This document shows positions 1 through 5,469 of a stretch of DNA of 5,741 nucleotides, one piece after another (within the stretch, counting starts at the first letter, position 1; every line of letters starts with the position of its first letter). The notes below the pieces were generated by a model, which was not told the origin of the DNA, made no database searches, and saw nothing but the letters and a program-made list of their open reading frames with translations. Where the stretch lies: NCBI GenBank assembly GCA_003222835.1, contig QHXE01001056.1, positions 1 to 5,741 on the forward strand, written 5' to 3'. The stretch comes from Acidobacteriota bacterium (GTDB taxonomy: Bacteria; Acidobacteriota; Blastocatellia; Pyrinomonadales; Pyrinomonadaceae). A program made the translations under genes and the position numbers.

Positions 1-258
1 CGCATTAGAAATTCGCCGAGCGAGCTGGCTGCGAACAAAGATCGCATGCGGCGGTTCGAACAGGAAGCACAAGCTGCCGCTGCTATCAATCACCCGAACA
101 TCGCGCACACCTACGAGATTGGCGAGAGCGGCGGGTTCAACTTCATGGCAATGGAGTTTGTCGATGGCGTGACGTTGGGCGAGAAGATTCACGGCGAGCG
201 AACTGAACTGAAGAAGCTTCTAAACGTCATAAATGGTGACACAAATGAACGAGAATGA
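1..258 (+). pseudogene. Ser/Thr protein kinase (Pkn-type) fragment, broken
   Basis: Seen: a reading frame open from the window edge encodes a piece of the N-lobe of a bacterial Ser/Thr kinase: the helix-C segment FEQEAQAAAAINHPNI (from base 55), then a YEIGESGG turn and the MEFVDG hinge, ending at ELKKLL near base 222. After that the residues (NVINGDTNERE, stop at 256-258) no longer look like a kinase, and the HRD and DFG parts are absent. At the edge, frame 2 encodes ALEI (bases 2-13) and frame 1 resumes with PSELA (from 16). A one-base deletion at 14-15 would join these into the usual ALKILPxELA strand, but with Glu where the ATP-binding Lys should be. The fragment is therefore truncated, probably frameshifted and lacks the catalytic Lys. 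It runs into the start of the aldehyde dehydrogenase. The kinase style is common in Acidobacteriota. The upstream part lies outside the window. Confidence 0.75.
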
Positions 259-1687
259 AACCGCGGCTCCGGTAAGAGCTTTTGATCGCGCCTACATCAA
301 CGGCCAGTTCGTCACTCCCCATGGAACGCAGGTCGTAGACCTGGTGAACCCGACCAACAACAGGATTATCGGCAAGGTCACCTTGGCGGATGAAATCGAT
401 ACCCGACACGCCATCGCCGCAGCGAAGGACGCGTTCAATACCTTTTCGCAAAGCAGCAAGGAATACCGCATGGACTGCTTGCAAAGATTGCATGATTCCG
501 TTGCCAAGCGAATGGATCAACTCGTTGACGCGACGGTTCTGGAATACGGCGCCCCGCAAGACCGTGCGAAGGGCTCCAACAACCTTGCGGCGAACATTTT
601 CCTGCACTTCAAAGAGGTTCTCAAGGACTTCGATCTGGTCAAGACTGTCGGGAAATCCAAAGTCGTGATGGAACCGGCAGGCGTCGTAGGCATATTCACA
701 CCGTGGAATTCGAGCGCCGGCTCAATAGCGATCAAGGTGGCTCCGGCAATCGCTGCCGGCTGCACGGTCGTTATCAAGCCCAGCGAGATGAGCGCAATGC
801 AAACGGAAGTGTTGATGGACGCTTTTCATGAAGCGGGTTTGCCTCCTGGCGTCATCAATTTCGTGACCGGCCTCGGCGAAGTGGTCGGGACGGAGCTAAC
901 AAAAAGTCCTGACATTCAGAAGATCGCTTTCACCGGTTCGACGCAGATCGGAAAACTGGTCGCAAAGAACTCCCTGGACACGATGAAGCGCTTGACGCTG
1001 GAGCTAGGCGGCAAGTCGCCGAACATCATCCTGGATGACGCCGATTTCTCCACTGCCATTCCGATGGCTGTCGCCGCCTGTTACCTGAATAACGGCCAAG
1101 CCTGCATTGCGGCTTCGCGCCTGATCGTGCCGCAAGACCGGCTCGACGAAGTGAAAAGATTGACCAAAGCGGCCGTCGAACAAATCAAAATGGGCGATCC
1201 GAGGAACAAAGATGTCACCCTCGGCCCCTTGGCGAGCGTAAAGCAGTACAAGCGCGTCCAGGAATACATTAAATCAGGTATCGAGGAAGGTGCGGAGCTC
1301 GTTATCGGCGGAGAAGGTCATCCTCAAGGACTGGAGAGCGGGAATTTCGTGAAGCCCACCGTGCTTGCCAATGTCACCCGCGACATGCGCATCGCGAGGG
1401 AAGAAATCTTCGGACCCGTCCTTTCGATATTGACCTACAAGACGGAAGCCGAAGCCATTGAAATAGCCAATGACACGGAATTCGGGCTTATCGCCTACGT
1501 GAGCTCGGCGGACCCCGAAAGGGCAAACCGCGTGGCGCGCAAACTTGCTGCCGGCCGGGTCCTGATCAATACAATAGGCCACGATCCGTTCGCTCCCTTC
1601 GGCGGGTTCAAACAATCGGGAATTGGTCGGGAAGGCGGAATTTTCGGGCTGGAAGAGTACCTGGAACCCAAGGCGATAATCAGTTAA
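245..1687 (+). CDS. NAD(P)-dependent aldehyde dehydrogenase
   Basis: Soluble enzyme of the ALDH superfamily, which oxidises an aldehyde to the acid with NAD(P)+; the substrate cannot be read from sequence. Numbered from an alternative ATG at 233 (484 aa), the visible landmarks are FTPWN with the oxyanion Asn159, IKPSE at 181-185, the FTGS nucleotide-binding turn at 233-236, LELGGK with general base Glu257, NNGQAC with catalytic Cys291 (codon 1103-1105), EEIFGPV at 390-396, and PFGGFKQSGIGRE near the C-terminus. All key residues are present and the length is normal. I prefer ATG 245 (480 aa) because a GGTGA motif lies 5 bases upstream; 233 has no such motif. The overall pattern, including GLEEYLEPK at the end, resembles the CddD-like (6-oxolauric acid dehydrogenase-like) branch, from memory. 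It is transcribed towards the metal operon and has no evident link to it. Confidence 0.95.
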   Translation: MNENETAAPVRAFDRAYINGQFVTPHGTQVVDLVNPTNNRIIGKVTLADEIDTRHAIAAAKDAFNTFSQSSKEYRMDCLQRLHDSVAKRMDQLVDATVLEYGAPQDRAKGSNNLAANIFLHFKEVLKDFDLVKTVGKSKVVMEPAGVVGIFTPWNSSAGSIAIKVAPAIAAGCTVVIKPSEMSAMQTEVLMDAFHEAGLPPGVINFVTGLGEVVGTELTKSPDIQKIAFTGSTQIGKLVAKNSLDTMKRLTLELGGKSPNIILDDADFSTAIPMAVAACYLNNGQACIAASRLIVPQDRLDEVKRLTKAAVEQIKMGDPRNKDVTLGPLASVKQYKRVQEYIKSGIEEGAELVIGGEGHPQGLESGNFVKPTVLANVTRDMRIAREEIFGPVLSILTYKTEAEAIEIANDTEFGLIAYVSSADPERANRVARKLAAGRVLINTIGHDPFAPFGGFKQSGIGREGGIFGLEEYLEPKAIIS

Positions 1688-1698
1688 CCAACCAACGT

Positions 1699-1722
1699 CC
1701 TGTAAGCAATGGTGCTTACAGG
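1699..1722. terminator. Perfect 10-bp hairpin after the aldehyde dehydrogenase
   Basis: Perfect inverted repeat, CCTGTAAGCA and TGCTTACAGG around an ATGG loop, starting 12 bases after the dehydrogenase stop codon. The position suits a transcription terminator, but no T-tract follows on either strand, so a classical intrinsic terminator is doubtful. It could also be a protein-binding palindrome at the edge of the inserted segment. Confidence 0.4.
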
Positions 1723-1757
1723 CAAAATACAGAGCGAGAGAAACAATGACCGTCCAA

Positions 1758-1922
1758 GCATTGCCTGATTTGCGTGTCGCTGCGGGACGTTTGCGGGACG
1801 GTTACTAGCATGAATTTCAATTTCCTGGAGGCCCGCTAAACCACGATCATGAAGACCGACTTTCTGATAAGTCGACGGGCAATCTCGCAACTGTGAAATT
1901 TTGGAAGCTGAAAGCTACCAAT
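1758..1922 (+). repeat. Left copy of a diverged ~165-bp direct repeat
   Basis: Bases 1758-1922 align with 5577-5741 at a constant offset of 3819 bp. The first ~60 bases are closely similar (shared blocks include TGCCTGATTTGCGT and GGACGGTT). The middle has drifted, with a shared GATC..GAAG block in register. The last ~38 bases share CGCAACTGT and a CTGA.AG.TACC.AT ending. Weaker similarity extends leftwards to about 1716. No convincing protein is encoded. Inside lies a tandem pair of 11-mers, TGCGGGACGTT at 1781-1791 and TGCGGGACGGT at 1792-1802, which resembles arm-type sites for a recombinase. Together with the right copy it brackets the whole metal operon. Confidence 0.8.
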
Positions 1923-1957
1923 CTGTCCAGACCTTGCGTCCCCCCTTAGACCCACGG

Positions 1958-1973
1958 GAGCACGGTCGTGCTC
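1958..1973 (-). terminator. Hairpin just after merB-like gene, possible terminator
   Basis: Inverted repeat GAGCACG and CGTGCTC with a 2-base spacer, beginning 11 bases after the TAA stop of the merB-like gene. It is the last structure of the - strand operon, so a terminator role is plausible. No U-tract follows, so this is tentative. Confidence 0.4.
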
Positions 1974-1984
1974 TGAATCTACGT

Positions 1985-2818
1985 TTACTGCCGCCTCTTA
2001 ATTTCTGCCAACGCCTGCTCGATGGTGCCGTGCGGTTTGTCTTTCAGTTCAGGATATCGAACCAACCATTGATTTAGTGCTTCTTCAGACCTGAAGAAGT
2101 TGATGACCCCTCAACCACCGCCCGCGAAGAAAATCGTTGATGCGGGCTCGGCAGTAATCAATTTTGCTTTATCGAAGACTAGGTGGATGCGTGACGTACC
2201 CTCTGGGGATGAGTCATCAATCGTGAGCTTTTCATTTGCGAGTTTGCCGCTGACCAGCGACAGCGAGTCGAGCGCTCAATTCACGTTGAACTGTCGCCCG
2301 CTGTCCAGGCTTATCTTATGAAAGACGAAGTCCAGTCGCGGCTGCCATTTCATATAGCGCGGTATCACGGCATATCCTGCGCCGCCAGCCTTACTGTCTT
2401 TCTTCAAGATCTCGTACCGCTCAAGCATCGCCAGCCCGCGCTTTACATCAGGTTCTCCTACACCGACTACCGTAGTTAACTCAGATACCGACGGCACAGG
2501 CCTACCGTCACGCTCCGCATTGATGAGCGCGCGTGCGATCAATTTCTCGTCAGGCGTCAGCACGAGCGTGACCCAGCCCCAGCGCCGAATCACTTCGTGC
2601 AGCTCGGGATGAGATTTGATGTAGTTGCCGATACGAAACCGCGTCTCGTCTGACGGCGCGACTTTGATTGCGTTCATCGCGATATCGACACTGGTGACGC
2701 TATAGTCTTCGCCCCAATCCTTCACCAGGTAATCGATAACTTTCTGCTCCTGAGCAGTGAGCTGTGCCTGATCATTTGCAGCGCTCGCGCCGTTCACGAA
2801 CAGCAGTAGCGCAATCAC
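1985..2818 (-). CDS. merB: MerB-like organomercurial lyase with two in-frame UGA (selenocysteine) codons
   Basis: MerB cleaves carbon-mercury bonds by protonolysis using Cys96, Cys159 and Asp99 (family knowledge). Here the frame runs 277 codons from GTG 2818 to TAA 1987-1985, interrupted only by TGA at 2278-2276 (codon 181) and 2113-2111 (codon 236). Codon 181 is followed by ALD, matching the family's C-A-L-D, so it replaces Cys96 and Asp184 matches Asp99. Codon 236 sits five residues before FF, exactly as Cys159 does. The sequence between and after the TGAs is MerB-like, including EPA at 224-226 and a helical tail with Trp251. Residues ~88-140 form the winged-helix part; residues 1-87 are an extra N-terminal segment. 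The start reads like a signal peptide ending in ASA before residue 14; a CTG at 2833 would give a better one. It overlaps the tlpA-like gene by 47 bases. Standard annotation would show only 2276-2818. Alternative: a twice-mutated pseudogene, judged unlikely. Confidence 0.88.
2080..2099 (-). promoter_or_regulatory. SECIS-like hairpin for the second merB-like UGA
   Basis: On the - strand, 11 bases after the UGA at 2113-2111, CUUCUUCA and UGAAGAAG form a perfect 8-bp stem with a GGUC loop that begins 20 bases past the UGA. Bacterial SECIS elements are hairpins just 3' of UGA with a G-starting apical loop at about 16-37 bases; the E. coli fdhF loop contains GGUCU. Confidence 0.8.
2245..2262 (-). 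promoter_or_regulatory. SECIS-like hairpin for the first merB-like UGA
   Basis: On the - strand, 13 bases after the UGA at 2278-2276, UGUCGCU pairs with AGCGGCA (7 bp, one G-U) around a GGUC loop. The loop begins 21 bases past the UGA. The loop sequence and geometry are the same as for the second UGA of the gene although the stems are unrelated in sequence, which argues for selection on structure. Confidence 0.78.
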
Positions 2819-3308
2819 GGTGAGTAGGTTCAGGGCTCGTCTTCAATAGAGTCTCAATGTCTCGCCGAATGTCTGCCGCTTTCGTCTCGGACACGCCGGA
2901 ATATTTCTTGTAGACCTTCCAACCGGGACCAATCACATAAGTGTTGGGAAAGCTGATCACGCCGAAATCAGAAACCGTATCGTCATTGCCGACCAGGACT
3001 GTGTAGCGCATGTTGTACTGCTTAACAAACTTCTGAATGTCGCTTGCCCACCCTGATTGGACCGCGAGCCCTATGACTTTAACGCCGCGCGATGAATATT
3101 CCTTTTCCAGTCTGTTGAATTCGGGGATCTCACTCACGCAGTTCTCACACCACGTAGCCCAAAAATCTAGCACGACGATTTTGTCCTTGAGATCTTCCGA
3201 ACGCAGTGTTCGACCATCGAGCTGCGGTAGGGAAAACTGCGGAACAGAATCCGGCTGTTGAGCCGTTGCGGTTGCGAACAAAATACAGACTAAGATTACT
3301 GCCCTCAT
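2772..3308 (-). CDS. TlpA/ResA-like exported thioredoxin
   Basis: Thioredoxin-fold thiol-disulfide reductase of the TlpA/ResA type, 178 aa. Residues 1-16 are a short signal peptide ending in ATA, so the domain acts outside the cytoplasm. Seen: PQFSLPQLDG (23-32) as in AhpC/TlpA domains, VVLDFWATWCENC with the redox pair Cys54 and Cys57, and the cis-proline Pro121 in SFPNTYVI. This copy keeps ordinary Cys in the active site, unlike the UxxC protein two genes upstream. The ATG at 3308 lies 8 bases after the copZ-like stop, suggesting coupling; no strong ribosome site is visible. The basic C-terminal tail (160-178) overlaps the merB-like gene by 47 bases and is poorly typical of the family; it may be a product of drift. 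Likely role (inference): reducing or demetallating the neighbouring selenoproteins. Confidence 0.93.
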   Translation of the reverse strand: MRAVILVCILFATATAQQPDSVPQFSLPQLDGRTLRSEDLKDKIVVLDFWATWCENCVSEIPEFNRLEKEYSSRGVKVIGLAVQSGWASDIQKFVKQYNMRYTVLVGNDDTVSDFGVISFPNTYVIGPGWKVYKKYSGVSETKAADIRRDIETLLKTSPEPTHRDCATAVRERRERCK

Positions 3309-3316
3309 TTACGTCG

Positions 3317-3782
3317 TCACCGACTCTGCGAAGTTTCTGTCAAGCGGTTCACCGTCTTATTCAGTTCGCCCAGGCAACACATACCTGATGGGTTGCGCGC
3401 CGCGCATGCACATAAGCCCTCTCGAATGAGTCTCGAAACTTTCCGTGGAATGCTGGTTTTACCACTTCCCTCAATTTCATCGCGAATATGCTTCTCGTCG
3501 AAGCCAAAACAGTAGCATACCGGAATGGGATCGTCCGTGACCTTTAGCCCGACGCGCATGCGCAAATCGTCAACACTGAATTGTTGGCTACCTTTATCTT
3601 CGAAATAGACGATTGAACAATCTCGCTCCGAGCAGAAGTTGTAGGCCTTGACCGTCGCACGAACTGCATCGATCAGGGTCGTGCAATTCGTCAGTCCCGT
3701 TCGTCGCTTCGTCAGTCATTGAAGCACTTGATCCGACGCTGTCATCTGTATCGCAGCAGTTCACGACTCTTAGTATCGACAT
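3317..3782 (-). pseudogene. CopZ-like [2Fe-2S] metallochaperone, frame-disrupted
   Basis: Family: proteins like the N-terminal part of Archaeoglobus CopZ, with a zinc ribbon and a BFD-like [2Fe-2S] domain, thought to hand metal ions on in the cytoplasm. The start is ATG 3782, 4 bases after the previous stop. That frame gives NCCDTD, then CSSCDGQG at 3668-3645 (first zinc-ribbon pair), then leaves homology and stops at 3594. A second frame takes over at about 3643 with YNFCSERDCSIVYF (second ribbon pair), RVGLK, VCYCFGF, GLCACAARNPSG and CCLGEL (cluster cysteines), ending at TGA 3319-3317. Normally some 25-30 residues separate CxxC from YxFC; here they are nearly adjacent, so a deletion of about 20 codons plus a one-base shift at ~3644 fits. 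It could be a real lesion or an assembly error. The C-terminal cluster domain is intact. Confidence 0.75.
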
Positions 3783-3786
3783 CCAG

Positions 3787-4359
3787 TTACTTAGTGTTCT
3801 CTCTTAACAATTTCTGGATCGCTTCCCTCGTCCCGTCTATTGCGCGAACAACCGGATCGTGTGAATAGACAGACTGGGGCGGTCCTTTCTCCCAAAGCTT
3901 GCCGGGCGGGTAAACCGCAACGTAATCCCAAACCACCCCGTCTGTTTCCCCGATCGACTTAGAGACCAAGTGCTCCTTATCCCAATACTGTGACGCTCTC
4001 TTATCCGCGATGCGTTTTAGCGTCATCGTGGACGGCGCAGCCAAATCGGTTGGCAATACTGGCTCCCAGATCACGAACACTCGGATTTTTCCCTCGCGTT
4101 GCTCGTCAAGTAGTTTTTGGAATGCAGAGGCCCCCTGCAAACAGACAGTTCAAGTAGGAGACAGCATCACAATTACCCGGACGGAATCGGCAGAGTCATT
4201 GAAGGACTTTTTCAATGAATCAATGTTCGCGTTGTCGAGGCGAACTAACGGTTGTTGCCCAGCTGGGGCCGTGCTACCCAAATACAGGTAGTAAACGACG
4301 AACAAGACAATCGCACCGACCACCGCTACTAATCCATAAATCACGGGCTTACGTCTCAT
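3787..4359 (-). CDS. Membrane-anchored thioredoxin-like protein with in-frame UGA (selenocysteine, UxxC)
   Basis: The 190-codon frame runs from ATG 4359 (or GTG 4365, overlapping the merT stop) to TAA 3789-3787, with one TGA at 4152-4150. Seen: basic MRRK start, a transmembrane helix at ~7-28, then a thioredoxin-like domain placed outside by the positive-inside rule. The strand VIVMLSPT is followed by UGA-T-V-C, so the codon sits at the first Cys of a CxxC motif (Sec70, Cys73). Homology continues through it: LQGASAFQKLL, then WEPVLPTD, LKRIADKRASQYWD and a Trx-like final helix. I recall similar proteins beside mer genes, but cannot check. A GAGGTGA ribosome site overlaps the start region. Proposed role (inference): reductant or metal acceptor for the Sec-containing lyase. 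Standard annotation would split it into a 71-codon piece and a piece at 3787-4140. Alternative: nonsense mutation. Confidence 0.85.
4123..4139 (-). promoter_or_regulatory. SECIS-like hairpin for the thioredoxin-like UGA
   Basis: Ten bases after the UGA at 4152-4150 on the - strand, UGCAGGG pairs with CUCUGCA (7 bp, one G-U) around a GGC loop starting 18 bases past the UGA. The opened form has a 7-base loop beginning GG. Position and loop fit bacterial SECIS rules, though the loop is not the GGUC seen twice in the merB-like gene. Confidence 0.6.
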
Positions 4360-4361
4360 CT

Positions 4362-4689
4362 TCACCTCGCCAGAACATTCGCAACCAAATTCGCTATGAC
4401 TTGCGGGAACAGGAAAAACGTGAGCACGGTAACGACCGAGAGCGACAACACGATCGTGCTAAAGAGACTCGGTTTACAATGGCATTGTTTCATTCGCCAT
4501 CTCTGATAAAAAGCAAAAGCGATCGAGAGAAGAGACGCCGCCAGGAGGAACGGTCGAGCCTTTGCAAAGAACGCTGAACTTCCGGCGGCGCCGGCGGCAA
4601 AGATGAATGGAAACATCGGCAAGCAACAGGTGGAAGCCAACAATTCGACCTGATCCCGGTGCTTTCGCACTAGTTGTTTCCGCACCCAT
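4362..4689 (-). CDS. merT: MerT-like mercuric ion transporter, N-terminus apparently frameshifted
   Basis: Inner-membrane mercuric transporter of the MerT type, which moves Hg(II) inwards through paired cysteines. Read from GTG 4685 (107 aa): helix 1 contains ASTCCLPMFPF with the Cys20-Cys21 pair, helix 2 covers ~46-60 (PFLLAASLLSIAFAF), the loop carries Cys68 and Cys70 in KQCHCKP, and helix 3 covers ~75-103. This matches the MerT plan of a Cys-Cys pair in helix 1 and a second pair in the cytoplasmic loop. The likely original start is ATG 4689, overlapping the merR stop as TGATG, which gives MGAETTSAKAPGSGRIVG; but that frame must shift by one base near 4640-4647 to join the helix-1 frame. 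Either an indel is present and the gene is damaged, or translation starts at GTG with a short basic N-terminus. The stop overlaps the next gene's GTG. Confidence 0.78.
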
Positions 4690-5135
4690 CAACTTATTTT
4701 CTTGCGGCTCTTTCCTTGAGGAGGTTTACTCTTCCCGCCGGCCACGACCGGACAACATGCCGAGTCGCCATGCGTTTCGAGTTCACGCTCACATGCCGAG
4801 AGATGCCGTGCGAGCGTGCGACGGAAATCTTTCATAGCGGTCATCTTGTCGTCTAACTCACCTATTCTTTTACCCAACAGATCACGAACACTCCGGCACT
4901 CTCCAGCACCGCCCGTAGCCAGAAGTCCTTTAATTTCATCCAACGTCAGACCTAGCTCTTGCGCCTGCTTAATGAATTGGACGCGTTCTACAGACTCCGG
5001 CCCAAAGAGCCGAAAGCCACCCGTAGTACGCCCGGCGCGAGGCAAGAGCTTCAACCGCTCGTAATAGCGAACGGCGTCGATACTCACTCCTGCGCGAGTT
5101 GCCAATTCACCAATGCGAAACTCTGTTTGCTCCAC
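4689..5135 (-). CDS. merR: MerR-family metal-responsive regulator, probably mercury type
   Basis: Dimeric activator/repressor that untwists promoters with overlong spacers when metal binds. 148 aa. Seen: the N-terminal winged helix FRIGELATRAGVSIDAVRYY, the wing with TGGFRLF, the QELGLTLDEIKGLL segment, a long dimerisation helix (~82-114), and metal-ligand candidates Cys80, Cys115 and Cys127/Cys128 in ACCPVV. The 35-residue gap between the first two equals that of Hg-sensing MerR (Cys82 and Cys117), and the CPVV end resembles CPII of MerR, so mercury is the best guess; a Zn/Cd/Pb sensor is not excluded. The C-terminal tail is basic and Ser-rich. GTG start at 5135, preceded by a GAGGAAGGGG ribosome site. 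It is the first gene of the operon it should control, unlike the divergent arrangement in Tn501. Confidence 0.93.
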   Translation of the reverse strand: MEQTEFRIGELATRAGVSIDAVRYYERLKLLPRAGRTTGGFRLFGPESVERVQFIKQAQELGLTLDEIKGLLATGGAGECRSVRDLLGKRIGELDDKMTAMKDFRRTLARHLSACERELETHGDSACCPVVAGGKSKPPQGKSRKKIS

Positions 5136-5159
5136 GACACCCCTTCCTCAAACGCGCCA

Positions 5160-5191
5160 AGTATAGACCCTTGAGTTAGCTCCAGAGTCAA
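5160..5191 (-). promoter_or_regulatory. MerR-type promoter/operator of the operon
   Basis: On the - strand, TTGACT (5191-5186) and TATACT (5165-5160) are separated by 20 bp, longer than the normal 17 and typical of MerR-controlled promoters. The spacer carries a dyad, GACTCTGGAG (5189-5180) and CTCAAGGGTC (5175-5166), 8 of 10 bases symmetric, much like known ZntR/MerR operators. Transcription would start near 5153, giving a short leader before merR and autoregulation of the whole operon. Confidence 0.88.
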
Positions 5192-5469
5192 GTCTCTTTC
5201 TTTAGGTATTACTGATTGGATAAGGAGACAAGGACAAATACTCTCCTACTCAGTGATCGTGGTTGCGCGGTTAACGCGCACCGGCGTTGCCACGCACAAC
5301 ACTCGATATCGCGAGATGATTTCCTGCTCAATATCTCATTTAAACTTAAGCCCGGAAAGCAAAGACTGTCAGTTCTAGAGGCTGACAGTTACTTAGAGAG
5401 ATAGTTCGCGGGACGTCTTTGAAGTTTCTAAAACTTTTGAAGCTTGAGTCTGACAACTATTGAGTAAAT
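5192..5469. other. Non-coding region upstream of the operon with hairpins
   Basis: I see no credible gene here. Visible structures are an inverted repeat TGCGCG and CGCGCA (5264-5280, 5-base loop), an 8-bp inverted repeat ACTGTCAG and CTGACAGT (5365-5389, 9-base loop), and the palindrome CGATATCG near 5310. The right arm of the second belongs to the 11-mer CTGACAGTTAC (5382-5392), which recurs at 5727-5737 at the end of the right repeat copy. These look like recombination or protein-binding sites, without proof. Confidence 0.5.

Noticed and set aside
212..221. 10-bp palindrome AGAAGCTTCT just before the dehydrogenase
   Set aside because: It is explained by kinase codons for Lys-Lys-Leu-Leu; no evidence of operator function.
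227..1615. Antisense open frames across the aldehyde dehydrogenase
   Set aside because: They are shadows of a strongly conserved + strand gene, with no family features.
1684..1890. 68-codon open frame on the - strand within the left repeat
   Set aside because: Same reason: the shared residues come from the DNA repeat, and the frame is not kept along its length.
3305..3319. Readthrough of the copZ-like stop (UGA) to a second UGA overlapping the tlpA-like ATG
   Set aside because: It would add only four basic residues, with no motif and no SECIS-like hairpin.
3716..3745. In-frame UGA at 3718-3716 in the frame of the copZ-like C-terminal domain, with an ATG at 3745, as a fourth Sec codon
   Set aside because: No hairpin follows, the fourth residue of the would-be motif is Lys, and the other frame carries a better ribbon motif (CSSCDGQG) with a coupled start.
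1985..4365. UGA read as Trp or Gly through an alternative genetic code
   Set aside because: UGA ends four other genes in the operon, and the UGA sites match catalytic Cys, not Trp or Gly, positions.
1985..4365. Simple nonsense-mutation pseudogenes
   Set aside because: Three UGAs, no UAA or UAG, all at catalytic Cys positions and each with a suitable hairpin, is very unlikely by decay. It is kept only as a caveat because nearby genes carry indels.
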